Made by a program: the position numbers and the translations under genes. A DNA stretch of 64,000 bases from Adenophora triphylla var. japonica (Eukaryota > Streptophyta > Magnoliopsida > Asterales > Campanulaceae). The notes under the pieces are model-generated. The model was given only the letters and a program-made list of their open reading frames with translations, made no database searches and was not told where the DNA came from. The stretch lies in the NCBI GenBank assembly GCA_022495995.1, contig JAFEMH010003625.1:1-64000 (forward strand), given 5' to 3'. Positions 1-12,130 of the stretch are shown in pieces (within the stretch, counting starts at the first letter, position 1; each line of letters opens with the position of its first letter).

Positions 1-3000
1 GATATCCTTTTCAAATTGGGACTTACCAACTCCTCATCTTGCATCTCATATGCTCACATCCCTTTCATCATCATCATCTCGCTGCTCAATGAATTTGTAT
101 GGATCTTTTCTCATTTAAAGCTTAAGCAAGCAATGAAGACTTAATCTCGTTTAGGTCATCCGGTAGGGATTGCGGTTCAAGCCTTTCACCCATAGGAAAA
201 TATTATCTCACCCCGCTAAACAATACCCCTTTCATTTCAAGATCGGCGTGTTTTGAAACCCCATTCGCCCATCACCTTTGCTCCTTGCCAAGAGAAGTCC
301 AAGCAACGCCAAAGCAGTTAACTTCGAGAGTCGACGACGCAAGGAAAGATAATTCCCAATTCCTCAAAGAGGCCTTCCAAATTATCAAAAGAAGGATTTT
401 AAATCCTCACAATTCAGCAAAAATCCTCAACGCCTCGTGAGGCTCTTCAAAAAAAAAAGAAGAAGAAGGAAAATAGAAAAGCTCAAGCAAGAACTTCAAA
501 AAAAAAAAAAAAAAAGGGGGGGACCGTCGATCCTCACCAATTCAAAGAAAAGTCCCCAACTTCTCAAAAGAAGCTCTCCAATGATCAAAAAGGAGCCCGA
601 ATCCTCGCAAGTTCGCAAAGTTCTCGATCGGCTTGGACTTCCTCTCACCATTACCTTAAATCAACCCTAAGCCATCCTCTCGCTTTTAGAGGATATTCCC
701 ATTGCCATTACCCTCGCCTTTAGCCAAAGTCAAAATCGACCTCTCATTCTTAGATGCAATCAATCTTCCCGCTGTAGATTTCCCAAACACATCCCTAAAA
801 GCCAACCTCTTATCTTTAGAGGTTCAACAAAGATAAGGCCCACTCGACCTCTCATCTTAAGAGGTCACAACTTTCCAAAATCACTCGATGGCCGATCGAA
901 GCCCTAAACCCAACTACAGCCCTTCACGGGATAGTAATTTCATTCCAAGTATTTTCGGGAGCTAAATCAAATTAATGCTTCGTTGCTTGCTTAAATTGGA
1001 GCCAAATCCCATCTCGGCTCGAATGATCGAAAAGATTGTCTGCAAATTCAAGTCTCGATTCATTCGACATTTCATGTGAGCATATTTCATTTCTCCTCCA
1101 CATGAACACTTGCCGTGGATGTCCCAGTGGGGCTTCGCATCGCGTGTCTTTTATGGACACTCTAAGGGGATATGTTATTCGAATCTCCAATCCTCAAATT
1201 CCCCGAAAAGAACTTCAAAGTCTTGAATTTTCACACTCATTCTCTCTTCATTCGAGATAAGCCCGAACTACGGGCGAGCGAGCTCTTCATAATGAAAGGG
1301 AACGCAGAGAAAGCAACCGTAATTATGGTCCTGGCCGAAATCACGAAACAAATTCCAAAAAAAAAATCTTGTTCTCATCAAGGATTGTCCCTGATACATC
1401 TTTCCGCCCCTTCCGAGCTTGATTCTCGATATCGCTGATTTTCTCCTTGTGATTAATCAAAATATTTGTTCATATGTCAGGATTTAGGGGTTGAATAACC
1501 CGAACATTAACGAAAGCGGTTTTAAGTAGCTCTTGTGATCACTTCACGAATAAAACAAGTTTTCAAGTGTCCTCGACAAGTCTTTTCTCTCTCTCCATCA
1601 TAGGGAAATAGAGCCAAACTACTTGTCTTTACGTCGGCGGGGGCTTCCATACACTTTTCCACACCTTGTGATGCTTATACTCTCTCAAAAGAGTCAAACC
1701 AAAAGCGAGAGTGTCATACACAAATTCGGGAGAAATTCCCACCTTTCAAAAGATATGCCCCCGCACGTAAATATTTACGAGTCTTGTCCAAGAATGGCGG
1801 TTGACTAAGGTCCGAAAACATGGGTGCCTCCTCTCGATTAGACTACTACGAATTTCTTCACATTGGGGATTTGCTAAGCGGTTCTCCTCTCCCAAAGTTC
1901 TCCTCGTACTTGCCTCTTCAAGCCTGGGCTTATATAGTCAGTTCTTTGGGTACACATTGGGTTCTTCACTACAAGATAGATTCGATCTTCATCGAGTTAT
2001 TTTCGGTGATTGCTTTGTATTACCAATCGATTGGGGCTCTGCTAATTGTGTCGAAATCACAACGAGGTTTATAAGATTGGGGCTTCGCCAAGTCACTTCT
2101 TCGAAATATGGACTTTGCTAAGCCGGTCCTCCTCGGACTCCAAATTTTATCAAGTCACAAGAAAGGTCTAGTCACATCAATGCCTAGATTTTCGCCAGTA
2201 ACTTGGTACATACTTCATTTCCTGTAGAAGGCGTCGGAGTCTAAGATCACGGGTTTCACCCGCATTAGCAATTCCATCAAGTCATTCTCCGAACAAGGTT
2301 TCCCGGCCAAGTCACTGGCTCACCCAAATGAAAGAAATTTCACTCATATCAACGTGCCCTAGAGCCCGGGCTGCAAGATCGCCTTCAAATGACCAAAATT
2401 GAGAGGGAAAATTCCAAACAAGACCCGGATCCGAATCCAATCTCATCAAGATTGAGGTCCATGTGATCACCGTTAACAAAACCTCATCAACAACCCTTGT
2501 TTAAAATCGTAATCGAGGGCTCTCACCTCCCCCAGCTTGCTCAAAATCTGCGTTCCAAACAGTCTCCCGAGACACATACATCCCAATGCATCCCCTTCTT
2601 CATCACCATGCATCCCCCACAAAAATATCCCAAGGGCATCATGTAGCATGCACAAAACTTGAATCAATAGGAAAAATCCTAAGTGATTGAAGATCATAAA
2701 TCATAATTTCCCCACCTTGCCAAAATCTTAGGCTAAGTGCATCTTCGAAAGCAAGTAAATGCATCATCTACAAAGCGAACACATGCAGTGATATTGTCAT
2801 AATCATTCTCGATTATCTATGCATGCATCTGTCATCATGAATGTCATATATACATCTTCCTCTCTACTAACCAATGCAGGATTCGAACGTGAAAGACCAT
2901 TTTCCTTCGCTTATTGAGACTTACCCTCAACAGTGAAGATATTTACCAAAGTCCAAAATCAATGGTTTCAACAAAATCGCAAGAAATCAAATGCCCTTTT

Positions 3001-3054
3001 TGACAAAGAGATGATTCCGGGCAAAACATGTGCGGATCACCTCCGGTGTCTACT

Positions 3055-3450
3055 GGAATCGGTCGAGACGCCCGGTTCTCAAATAGCACACGGCCGTAGG
3101 ACGCCGAAGTTCTCCAAATACGGTGCGATTCGGAATGAGTACGCCAAGTTCTCGAAATCTGATGCACGGCCGTAGACGCCAAGTTCTCAAATGCAAATCG
3201 GTCGAGACGCCAAGTTCTCAAATACAGATTCGGTCGGGGATGCCAAGTTCCCAAATATAATACGGTCGAGAGATGCCAAGTTCTCCAAATACAATTCGGT
3301 CGAGATGCCAATTTCTCAAATACAATTCGGTCGGGGACGCCAAGTTCTCCAAAATACAAATCGGCCGTGGACACAAGTTCTCAAGTACGGTTCGGGTCGG
3401 GGATGCCAAGTTCTCAAGGCTCTGACAATCGGACCGTAGACGCCAAGTTC
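3055..3450 (+). repeat. Minisatellite 1 (about 30-33 bp unit)
   Basis: Roughly ten to twelve degenerate copies of a unit containing GGTCGAGACGCCAAGTTCTC followed by AAATACA. Copies differ by substitutions and small indels. Several open frames on both strands across this block are by-products of the repeat. Confidence 0.85.
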
Positions 3451-3724
3451 TCAAAAGCAAGAAGTCCCAATGTGAAGCACAAGCTCAACAACTTCTACTG
3501 GGGTGTTGACGATCACCAAAGAAGATGCAACTCAACCAAACTCCCCTCTTCATGTAGCAAAATGCCTCCAAAGACAAAGAAATCGTCGCCAGTAAAACCG
3601 CAACCCAACAACTCTTCATCAACATCGCCCGTAGCCTCACCCTTCCTAGCCGAGTACAGTAAGCACAAAGACACGGGTACGAAGAAGCATATCTTGAGTC
3701 AACTACTTTCTTTCTAAAAGAACA

Positions 3725-3860
3725 TTATCATCAAATCTTAGGGTGACTTCCCAAAAATAGTCAAGTCTTAGGGCGACTTCCCAAAAATAGTCGAAATCTT
3801 AGGGCGACTTCCCAAAACAAGATCCAAACCTCGGGTGACTCCCAAATACCGTCAAACCAT
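3725..3860 (+). repeat. Minisatellite 2, first block
   Basis: Four copies of a roughly 29-31 bp unit reading TCTTAGGGCGACTTCCCAAA then AATAGTC. The same unit returns in a larger block at 4655-5215. Confidence 0.85.
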
Positions 3861-3886
3861 CAAAGATCATCCCCATAGCTTTTCGA

Positions 3887-3930
3887 GACTACGTCCAAGC
3901 TTGATTCCCACTCGGGATACGTAGGTAGCC
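3887..3930 (+). other. CTACG...CGTAG hairpin motif, copy 1
   Basis: Outer arms CTACG and CGTAG enclose an inner stem TCCC/GGGA, and the motif ends in GGTAGCC. Five further copies are in elements I and C. Confidence 0.6.
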
Positions 3931-4054
3931 TACCTTAGGGAATCCCAAACCACTTGACCAACACGGTCACCCTTTTCCTCGATAATCCTCGTAAGCTCAA
4001 ATCTTCCCCGCCGAGAACGCCCTCAAACAATCTCCCTCAGTGTACGAAAACCAC

Positions 4055-4315
4055 TGACTTAGGATCATACTCCCGAACTAGGTCCCCATTTAGGTTCATA
4101 CTCCTGAACTAGAAACCCCGACTTAGGATCATACTCCCGAACTAGGTCCCCATTTAGGTTCATACTCCCGAACTAAACCTCGACTTAAGAATCATACCCA
4201 CTGAACTAAGCCCCCATTTAGGTTCATACTCCCCGAACAAAACCTCGACTTAGAATCATACTTCCCTGAACTAAGTCCCCATTTAGGTTCATACTCCCGA
4301 ACTAAACTCCAACAA
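4055..4315 (+). repeat. Minisatellite 3 (about 57 bp unit)
   Basis: About four to five copies of a compound unit made of two related halves, 'GACTTAGGATCATACTCCCG' and 'CATTTAGGTTCATACTCCCG', each followed by AACTA. The two half units diverged before the pair was amplified. Confidence 0.85.
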
Positions 4316-4477
4316 AGGCTAACAAAATCCCCAATGAAGTTAACGAAATCCCGTTTCTTTTCCCATTATCATCCATTTTCCCTCGAAGAAACATAAGGCC
4401 GATCCCTCTGCTAAATGGTTAGTCCACCAATAGACCATCTATCCCAAAACCATCAAAGGGAAATCATTTCAAATCAA

Positions 4478-4600
4478 GGTTCGAGGCACCTAAGACGCCC
4501 ATCTCCAAGGTTCGAGGCACCCAAGACGCCATCATGAAGGTTCGAGGCACCCAAGACGCCATCATTAAGGTTTGAGGCACCTAAAACGCTATCACACACA
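4478..4600 (+). repeat. Minisatellite 4 (about 30 bp unit)
   Basis: Four copies of a unit containing AAGGTTCGAGGCACCCAAGA followed by CGCCATCAT, the last one the most diverged. Confidence 0.85.
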
Positions 4601-4654
4601 ACACACGAGGAAAGCGATAAAATCGCAATCATCCCCTAATTCGACAAACCGAAG

Positions 4655-5215
4655 TCATTACTAGGGCGACTTCCCAAAAATAGTCGGGTCTCGTGGCTGA
4701 CTTCCCCCAAAAGGTAAGTCAAAATCTTAGGGTGACTTCCCAAAAATAGTCGGACCCATAGGGCTTATCACTTCCCCAAAATAGTCAAATCAAGGTAGGG
4801 CGACTTCCCAAAAATAGTCAGACCTCGTCGTGGCGACTTCCCCAAAATAGTCAAATCTTAGGGTGACTTCCTCAAAAATAGTCTACGATCTTAGGGTGAC
4901 TTCCCAAAAATAGTCGTATCTCGTGGCGACTTCCCAAAAATAGTCAAATCTTTAGGGTGACTTCCCAAAAATAGTCGACCATAGGGCGACTTCCCCCAAA
5001 ATAGATCCAAATCATAGGGCGACTTCCCCAAAAATAGTCGAGATCTCAGGCGACTTCCCCAAAATAGTCAAAATCTTAGGGTGACTTCCCAAAATAGTCT
5101 CCGATCTTAGGATGACTTCCCCAAAATAGTCGAGATCATAGGGGCGACTTTCCCCAAAAATACAGTCGGATCTCGTGGCGACTTCTCAAAAATAGTCGAA
5201 ATCTTAGGGATTCAA
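4655..5215 (+). repeat. Minisatellite 2, main block
   Basis: About sixteen copies of the unit with GGGCGACTTCCCAAAAATAG, alternating between GATCTTAGGG and TCTCGTGG spacers. GGCGACTTCCC is reminiscent of the TGGCGACTCC of Tat primer sites, but the match is partial and may be chance. Confidence 0.85.
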
Positions 5216-5220
5216 AAACC

Positions 5221-5264
5221 GAACTACGACGGCTTGATTCACTCTTAAGGATACGTAGGTAGCC
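5221..5264 (+). other. CTACG...CGTAG hairpin motif, copy 2
   Basis: GAACTACGACGGCTTGATTC followed by a short weak stem and ATACGTAGGTAGCC. The outer CTACG/CGTAG arms are perfect. Confidence 0.6.
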
Positions 5265-5556
5265 TATCATTAGGTTCACCTATCGGTACCGAAAGTGGTC
5301 ATTTCCTATCCCTGGCAGAGCCAATGTACGACTCTTAGCCATCGACTCGAAAATGGCTCATTCCTATCCCCGTGAGAGCCAATGCATACGACTCTAGCCA
5401 CCCCGGACCAAAAATGGTCATCTCCTATCCTACCCGGCAGAAGTTTTCTTCCAAGCAATCGATTGCGTAACTCGTCACCTCACCGAGGTTGATACATCTC
5501 TAAAACAAGTCACTCTAGGATCGACGCCGATCAAGATAGTCGGAGAATTGGGACCC

Positions 5557-5606
5557 GAACTAATCGACCGGCTTGATTCTGACCGATCTGGGATACGTAG
5601 GTAGCC
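5557..5606 (+). other. CTACG...CGTAG hairpin motif, copy 3
   Basis: The right arm GGATACGTAGGTAGCC is kept, but the left arm has decayed (GAACTAATCG). It lies about 120 bp before the 3' LTR. Confidence 0.5.
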
Positions 5607-6017
5607 TATCGCTAGGTTCAGCCCACTCGATCACTTTTTTGAATCATCCCGTCAAATTTGGAGCCTTACTCTTAGTCGAGCGACCCCGCTTCCTTCTTCG
5701 AAAGCGCCGTCGCCGAGGGAATCTACTGTAAGTACTCCAATTTGAGCCGTTAGGCATTTTCGTTAGAAAAATTAACGGAAGTTTTAACATTCCTAACATT
5801 TCTAACATTTCTAACCAACCAAGGGTAGATTAGGGTTTGCCATTTAAAGATAAAACCAAGAAAAGAATCTCAAAAAGCAAAAGAAATTGGAAAAATCCGA
5901 ATTGGGCAAGTGTTGAAAGAAACATAAAGCTGGCCGGAATTTTTGAATTTTATTCTTCCCGGGTCCAAAGCCCGGAGCACAGTGCATTTAATGAACAAAG
6001 GCACGTTTACAATCCTA

Positions 6018-6057
6018 TCCGCGCGGACATGTTTGACATTTCCAGAGGCCTATAAAT
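6018..6057 (+). promoter_or_regulatory. LTR promoter: TCCGCGCGGA palindrome and TATA box
   Basis: A perfect 10-bp palindrome TCCGCGCGGA (6018-6027) lies 24 bp before TATAAATT (6051). The palindrome and TATA box are both conserved in the opposite LTR at 27313-27357, although the sequence between them differs. Promoter function is inferred. Confidence 0.6.
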
Positions 6058-7378
6058 TGAACCCTCCTCTCTCGCCTACACAACACAAATCACTCACAAA
6101 GAATAAAGACATTTGGCGAAAAATAGAGAGAAAACAAAGTGGGAATTCACTTGAATTGCCACCATTTTCTCTCAATCTTTCCCAAATCTCACTCACTCAC
6201 AAACACTTCAAAACACTCTCATACATACTCTCATACATACACCAATCCAAGCTCAAATCACCCCTTAGGAGGAGGATTAGAGAGAAAACATAGAGGACTT
6301 CATTGTTTATCTACTTGTTTTTTCTTTAACCAATTCAAATCATCAACCCTAAACACTTTCAAGCCCTAAACACATTCAAGCCTTTGAATCCATTCAAACA
6401 CAAAACACAAGGAAGATAGGTATAACCTCCCTCTCCTTACCCTAAAATTCATCCATGCATGCATTTTCAAACTCCAAAATGTAGTTTGTTCATCTTCTTT
6501 CTTAGATCCAAGAAGATCACCATGGAAGTTCATGTCCATGGATGATCTTCTACAAGGATCAACATTATTTTCAAATTATTCTTACTTTCTTACAAAGAAA
6601 ACACATTTTCAAAACCCTAAAAATCATTTTTCATACACCAAATCTCATTTTCAAAGGATAAAATTCCCCTTCCCAAGCAAATGAAATGCTTAGTCCTAAT
6701 GTACCCCAAGGATGGTTTGATATAGTTGATTCACCACTAAAATGTATAGTGATCACTAATCAAAACCTAGGGAAATGGGGACAAGCATGGATGCCAAACC
6801 CCTTTAAAATCATGTTTTCCTTCTTGAGAAGTTGCTGTCCAGTAGCAATTTTCTAAGACCCCAGTCCATGGTCTAATTTTTTGGACACAGATAAACTTGG
6901 AATTTGGTGTTGACTACAAAACACTTTTTGTAACCAACATCCATAGATTTCCATATATATTTTTACTTTATTTTTTGCGTGAGTAAAACTCCCTTTTTCA
7001 AATTTTCCTTTAAAAGGTCAGTTCATCAGTCTCTGGAGGTCCAGATTTCACATCTGAGATTTCCAGAAGGTTTTGGGTTCTCAAATCATCTCCAAAATGA
7101 AAAGTTCTTTTACAGAAACCTTAGTTAAGGTGTTTTGAACATTTTTCATTCTCGGACTTTTCCCAGATTTTTGAGTTTTCAAGCCCTAAAGTCCATTTCA
7201 AAATCAAGTGTCCACTGCCTTTTTCATTCTGGCAGAAATGGTTTTCAACTTCCAAAAATCTTTTGAGTACCAAATCTCAACCCAAAAATCACACCAAAAA
7301 TCATGGGATCTGTCCAAAGTCTAATAAAGAATTCCCAATTTTTACTTTCCTCAGTTTCAACTTATTTTGGCCAAAGTA

Positions 7379-7401
7379 ACACACACACACACACACACAC
7401 A
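7379..7401 (+). repeat. (CA)n microsatellite in LTR
   Basis: About eleven CA units. The orthologous site in the other LTR (25972-25998) is (TG)n on the plus strand. Confidence 0.95.
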
Positions 7402-7546
7402 AACAAATGGTTTTTTAGCTTGGAAGACTCGTTTTACGAGGCATTCCAGGTGCACACTAACGTACTTCCCGGCGTGTAACGTGACCTACGAACCCAAATC
7501 TCTAACCTCGGGCATTTTTCAAAGTTTTGGCCCTTAAAACAAAAAT

Positions 7547-7564
7547 GGCGTGGCGACTCCGTTT
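7547..7564 (+). other. Primer-site-like TGGCGACTCCG inside the LTR end
   Basis: TGGCGACTCCG (7551-7561) matches 11 nt of the real primer site seen in element II (25723-25733). An equivalent copy is present in every Tat-type LTR of this window. Confidence 0.6.
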
Positions 7565-7716
7565 GATTTCAAAAATCGGGTACATCACAGACGGGCCTGA
7601 GAGAGTTTCCCGATTCTTTAATGGCATCGGCGCCGGAGGCCTCATGACTCGAGGGCTATCTCGTTTCTGCTTCTCCTTCCTCGATCATCGCTACCATTTC
7701 TTTGACCGAGCTGAAA

Positions 7717-8160
7717 TCAATCGGGTCCGGCACCTGGATCTCTTCCCCGAATAAGCTGGCATAATCGGACCATCCCAATCATCCGAAAAGACTTCGTGGC
7801 TTTGGCTTTCGGCACGGTCAATTCAAACTCGGGTTTAGGACCTTCTGGGCGTGAGGAATTGTGGTTGTGAGCTTCTCGGAAATGTTCCACTAGGCTTGGC
7901 ACGCCTTTGAAAGTGTACTCACTCTTGATGGTAGTGGTAGCCCCGGGTATCTTGGGTAGGTCCAGAAACATTCTACGGACCGGGTTAGCTTTTGCTCCCT
8001 AAACTTGTTAAGGCTATCCCGTAGCTTCGGCCACCCTTCGTAAGAGTGGGCTCATGGTGTTACCCGGTTGTGTGGGACCCTTTACAAAGTAGTCGGCCAA
8101 ATTAGGACTCGAAGGGAGAGATTTAGGGTCGTCGACCGGGACCCTTCCCGTGATAGCTTC
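7717..8160 (-). pseudogene. Element II protease-RT linker, decayed
   Basis: The stretch encodes an 84-residue open frame (7717-7971) plus adjoining fragments in a second frame. The peptide is polar and has no recognised fold. It sits downstream of the G-patch, where Tat polyproteins carry a poorly conserved linker before reverse transcriptase. Stops and shifts separate it from the G-patch frame. The assignment rests on position only. Confidence 0.4.
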
Positions 8161-8197
8161 AAATCTTTTTCCTTTTGCAGTGTCTAATGAGGAGGCC

Positions 8198-8960
8198 TCA
8201 TATCCCGTGCCGTGGCGAGTTTTCTCGTCCTTTCACCTCGATAAGTTTGTGAGTTCCTTGTTGGTGTTTCCCTAGACCGAGGCCAGGTAGATAGCTCATC
8301 TTTCTCATCATTTTCAAGACCGGAGGGATTTTATCACGGGTGATTGTCAGATCTATGTTGCAAACTTGGGCCTTTGGAGGCTCGACCGTGAAGCCCGTTA
8401 GCGTGAGACCTTCCTCGTCATGTTTGATTTCCAGAATAGGTATTCCACTGTATCCGTGCCCTCCAAGGTGACTAAATCCCCATAAATGGTTGTCGAGTCC
8501 CCATTCGAGATGAATTTCACACACCGGTGGAGGCTTGAGGCGACCCCCTTGACTCCGATGCAGCCAAGGTCTTCCCAATAAGGCATTAAAAGTGATCGGG
8601 ATGTCAATAACCTGGAATTCCACAGTATCAATTTCTGCCCAAACCAGAGGTCCAAAGTAGCAACTCCAAGGACTCGCTCGAGATGTCGAGTCGTAAGCTT
8701 TGACCGTGAGGGAGGAAGGTTTTAAGTCCGTGGACTTGATGTCAAGCAGGCTCATGATCTTTGCCGGAAGAATGTTCATTCCGACCCATTATCAACCAGA
8801 CCCGAGGGAGGCGTCGTTCATCCAATTGGACTGTGATTGAAGAGAGGCTTGTTATGATCAGCCCCAAATTGAGGGAGGTCGAGATCTCGTGAAAGTGATT
8901 ATGTTCCCGTAGTGGATGTTTCCAATCACCGTACCACGTCATCGGGAGTAGCATCAATAG
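8198..8960 (-). pseudogene. Element II aspartic protease and G-patch, frameshifted
   Basis: The active-site region LVDNGSE lies near 8790-8810 and is followed by NILP in a shifted frame. Next come retropepsin-like strands ending in FNALLGRPWLHR (near 8570-8610). After about 90 residues comes a glycine-rich G-patch segment, MSYLPGLGLGKHQQGT (8240-8310). Protease followed by a G-patch is the arrangement also seen in element C at 50015-50650. At least two frame changes break the reading frame, so no functional product is expected. In the family this enzyme cleaves the Gag-Pol polyprotein; the role of the G-patch is unknown. Confidence 0.7.
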
Positions 8961-8999
8961 GGACCAAGGTGCGGGCTAGGCTTTCTTCCGCCTTTAGCT

Positions 9000-10860
9000 T
9001 GTAGGGATAGGATGAGGTGAGCGTGGACCATAGAGAGATGTTGGCCCGTGTTTGCTTCAACTGGGTGAGCACGGGATCCTCCTTTCCGGGTCAGAGTTTC
9101 TGGGCCAGCCTTAGCATAGGGGCGGCGGTTCTCCTCGGGTGCTTGATCCGTGGCCTTCTTATCTCGCCTTGGGATTCCCTTGGAAGATTTGCCCGGATCG
9201 GGTCAACAAAGTTAACTTCCTCATCGGTTGCTTCTTGACTAGATTTCTTCAACGCTGCTAAGGTCAACAGGGAGCCTTTTTGGCTATCGGCCACCTGGTT
9301 ACGACGGAGTCTAGCAACGGTGAGGGACTCGAGCCGCACTGCTCCTTCCCGGGCGGCCCTATAACCGCTTCCCAAGTCACAAGCTTTTGAAGTCTGGGAT
9401 TGTGTTGTTGCCCCCTGGATGGGCCCACGAGCTAGGGCGTCCTCCGATTCGCTCCCATAGTCTTCCTTGCTCACGGTTATCATACAACAAGAGTCGCTAT
9501 TGTCGGGGCTCGGCGGCTTTTCGATCTCATCCCGGTATAGTGCAACCATTCCGGTTCCTTTCTATAATACTCGTAGCCGGAGATGATTATAGCACTCTAT
9601 GTGGGAGGCGCATCCGGTATCATGCTGGTTTCCAGGACTTCTCCGAGAGCCGACATACATTCGGGGAAGGTGACCTCTTCTTGGGTAACCCCGACAAGGA
9701 GTGTTACTTTGTTCCGGGTGGATTTGATCTCGACCATGGTTATTTTCTCATTTGGGCGGATGGGAGTTAGTTTCCTCTCTCTATTAGATCTTCGACTATC
9801 GGCTGGATCGGATGCCCGAAAACCCTTTCCCCAAAGCATGGTAGGCGTTGTTGAATTCTAAGACATCCACGTGCTCGCACCCGTGAAAATTCATGGCCTT
9901 CATATCCTCGGTTTCATATTCGTCTCTCCGAAGTGTCTTCGTCGTCGCTTGCCGACAACCAACCATCGTGCTCCGGCTCCCATGGGCTCATTTCCGCATG
10001 ATTGTTCCGCATTGATTCCGGTTACGGGGCCTCGGTTGATTCTTCGCTCTCGTCATCATCATCGTCATCGTCAATCGGAATCCTCTTCCCATACTACTGG
10101 GATTCGCCGAGAGGGAACGCCGACCAAACCCGTTAGGGGAATATGGGCGCGTGCAATGCAGAAATTGGCATATGCTCCCATTCCCGGGAAGTGGTAGTTG
10201 TGACTCCGCTTCTCCTCCCAAACCGCGGGGAAGAGTGAGAGGGGTGGCACGTATTTGACTCCCGACAGATATAGAAGGAGTCCTCCTCTTCCGATTCTTC
10301 GCTGTTCTCGGGATCATATTCGGCCTCTCCCAAAGCCAACTTGCGAAGTGTACTAGCTCCGGATGCTCCTCGGCCTCTTTGCCGATAAGCCCCAAGACAG
10401 CGCCGCCAAGCTTTCTTGTTCGATTCTTCTCGATTGTTCTAACCATCTTGTGTAAATGGTTTTATCATGTTTTGACCTAACAACCCCGGGCTTCTTCAAG
10501 ATCGCCTTTCCTCTCATCCGAGAAATAGCGGGCCTCGTATTCTTGCAGGAAATCTCGACATGAGACCAAGGTGGGTTGATTCGTTCAATATCCTCGTGGC
10601 CGAGGGGAATCCGAATTCGTGGATCCTCGACAAGGTTGGCCATGGGTATTTGGGGACCTTCATCGCATCTCCCCGGGCATGAAAAGGTTCTCCGCATTCA
10701 ATCATGTTTACTCGATTATGGTTCCTCGCGTAGGATTTTTGATCGTATTAGGCCCCTCGGGGCCTTCCAACTTTCCTTGCTCTATCAATCCTGGATTGCC
10801 TTTTTCGTGAGTGAAGCAATTGTCGGGCCGATGTCCGTGAGCTTGATGAAAAGCACAATA
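9000..10860 (-). pseudogene. Element II gag-protease connecting region, decayed
   Basis: Open fragments of 80-150 residues (9091-9549, 9597-9839, 9988-10446) lie in different frames but follow one another. They are acidic or polar, with no recognised domain except a possible retropepsin-type strand near VGVTQEEVTFPEC (9620-9680). Their order fits the stretch between the Gag zinc-binding motif and protease. This is inference from order and frame. Confidence 0.45.
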
Positions 10861-12125
10861 TTTTGAGGTATCAACGGAGCATTCGGATTCCTGGGTTGGA
10901 AATTCTCCAAAGGCCGCATCAAGCCTTCTTTCACCGCCTCCTAAAGATGTCGTTCGGAGGCATTCCGAAGTTTTCGAGGTTCATGACTCGTGGTCTGGGC
11001 TCGACTGGTTTTCTGGGAGCAAAAGGAGTTGTGTTATTACATTCCTGTCCCGCGTAGTTAATAACCTCTTTTCCTTTAGCAGGAGCAGGGGCAGTGTTTG
11101 AAGGAGGAGCCCGATATCTCAGGCGTGTGCAGCAGCCGCCGGTTCGATTGTAAGCCTTTTCAAACTTAGTCGCGGAGTTAACCATGGCCCGTAAGTCTCG
11201 AGTACGGGAAGTGACCGAGGGAGGATCTCGCATGTGGTTTTCAGCATGACCGAAAGATATCCAGCTTGTTCCTCTTCGTAAGGAGGGATGGCCATTTCAC
11301 TGAGTTTCAGATTCCACCGCTTGTAGAAGTCCCCAACATTCTCGTCGGGACGCTGCACTGTTGTCTGCAGATCAACTCTATTTGTTTCCCATTCCAAGTT
11401 GGCCTTGTACTTTTCTGTGAAGGCATTAGTAATCTAGTCCCACGTGGTTCTGGCTTCAGGTTTCAAACGAAAGAACCATTTTAAGGCACTGGATTTCAAA
11501 GATAGACTGAAATAGTCAACCAACTGCTGATTGGTGCATCCTTTGGCCTTCATTGCCAAGGTATACGTGTCCGCATGAGTTTTTGGGCATGCGGTCCATC
11601 AAAGAGATCCAAGTTAGGCATCACGAATTTGTGGGCGAGAGGAACAATGGAGTCCGGTCGTAGGCCTAAGGCGTATTTCTTAGCGGTCAATTCGCAATCT
11701 GCGCTTTCATTTCCTTATGCTGTTCCATGAACCAGCCGGATGAGGGTCTTGTGGCGGAGTCATTGCGTTCAAACTAGTGGCCGAGCTAGAGAGAGGAGCT
11801 ACCACCTGGCGGCGATCGGGTGGAGGGAACGGCCGATCCGGGGACGTAGGTGAAAACCTGTCCTTGGCCCAAATTGCCCGGGGGAGCATGAGTAGGAGCC
11901 TGGGCGAAGGGATAGAACCTTGCGGCCTGCTGTTGATTTTCAACCGACAAAGTAGGTGGAGGCAGTCCTGATGTAGCCGGATAGCTTGGATTTCCAGAGT
12001 GGGGCCCATAAGTAGGCTTAGGTGCGGGCTGCTGTCCCTGACTGTTAAATTGCATGGCTGGCTAAGGCGATGGTGTATAACCCGGGGGGTACTGCGGTCC
12101 TGGTGATTCTGATGAAACTGGGATG
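10780..12125 (-). pseudogene. Element II Gag core and zinc-binding motif
   Basis: The retrotransposon Gag core is seen around 11250-11640, including WETNRVDLQTTVQRPDENV and FYKRWNLKLSEMA. Downstream, at 10800-10870, is the Tat-type zinc-binding motif KYCAFHQAHGHRPDNCF, of form C-x2-H-x4-H-x4-C. Upstream (11707-12055) is a proline- and glutamine-rich stretch. The reading frame changes several times. At 12126-12130 the coding sequence is cut by copia element B and resumes at 20287. Gag normally forms the virus-like particle and packages RNA; this copy cannot be translated as one protein. Confidence 0.75.
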
Positions 12126-12130
12126 GAGGT
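12126..12130. other. Target-site duplication GAGGT (left)
   Basis: GAGGT directly precedes the TGTTGG terminus of element B and recurs at 20287-20291. Confidence 0.95.

Larger units (their letters stand above)
1..5726 (+). mobile_element. Tat-type gypsy element I, 3' non-coding region (partial)
   Basis: This stretch leads directly into a plus-strand LTR at 5727 and has no credible long coding region on either strand. It is rich in short lysine- or arginine-coding A-rich tracts (430-520) and in the successive minisatellites listed separately. It also holds three copies of the CTACG...CGTAG motif that recurs in element C. Long repetitive tails between integrase and 3' LTR are known in the Tat/Ogre lineage. 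Positions 1-3040 show nothing recognisable beyond low-complexity A-rich runs. Assignment to element I is inferred from adjacency and orientation, since the coding part would lie left of the window. Confidence 0.6.
5727..7589 (+). repeat. 3' LTR of element I
   Basis: The LTR begins TGTAAGTACTCCAATTTGAG and probably ends TACATCACA. It matches the reverse complement of 25735-27642 along most of its length, including the CA/TG microsatellite, the GAGAAGTTGCTGTCCAGTAG stretch and the TGGCGACTCCG site near the end. Relative to that copy it lacks several tens of bases near the 3' end. The left limit is firm; the right limit is inferred from the CA terminus. Confidence 0.75.

Noticed and set aside
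437..670. Lysine/arginine-rich open frame of 77 codons
   Set aside because: It is a translation of an A-rich tract in the element I tail, with no domain and no conserved context.
2943..3460. Overlapping repetitive open frames on both strands
   Set aside because: They are produced by the 30-33 bp minisatellite; every frame shows the same repeat.
4655..5215. Possible CRISPR-like array (about 30-bp repeats)
   Set aside because: Units adjoin with no unique spacers of constant size, and the window is a plant genome; it is a minisatellite.
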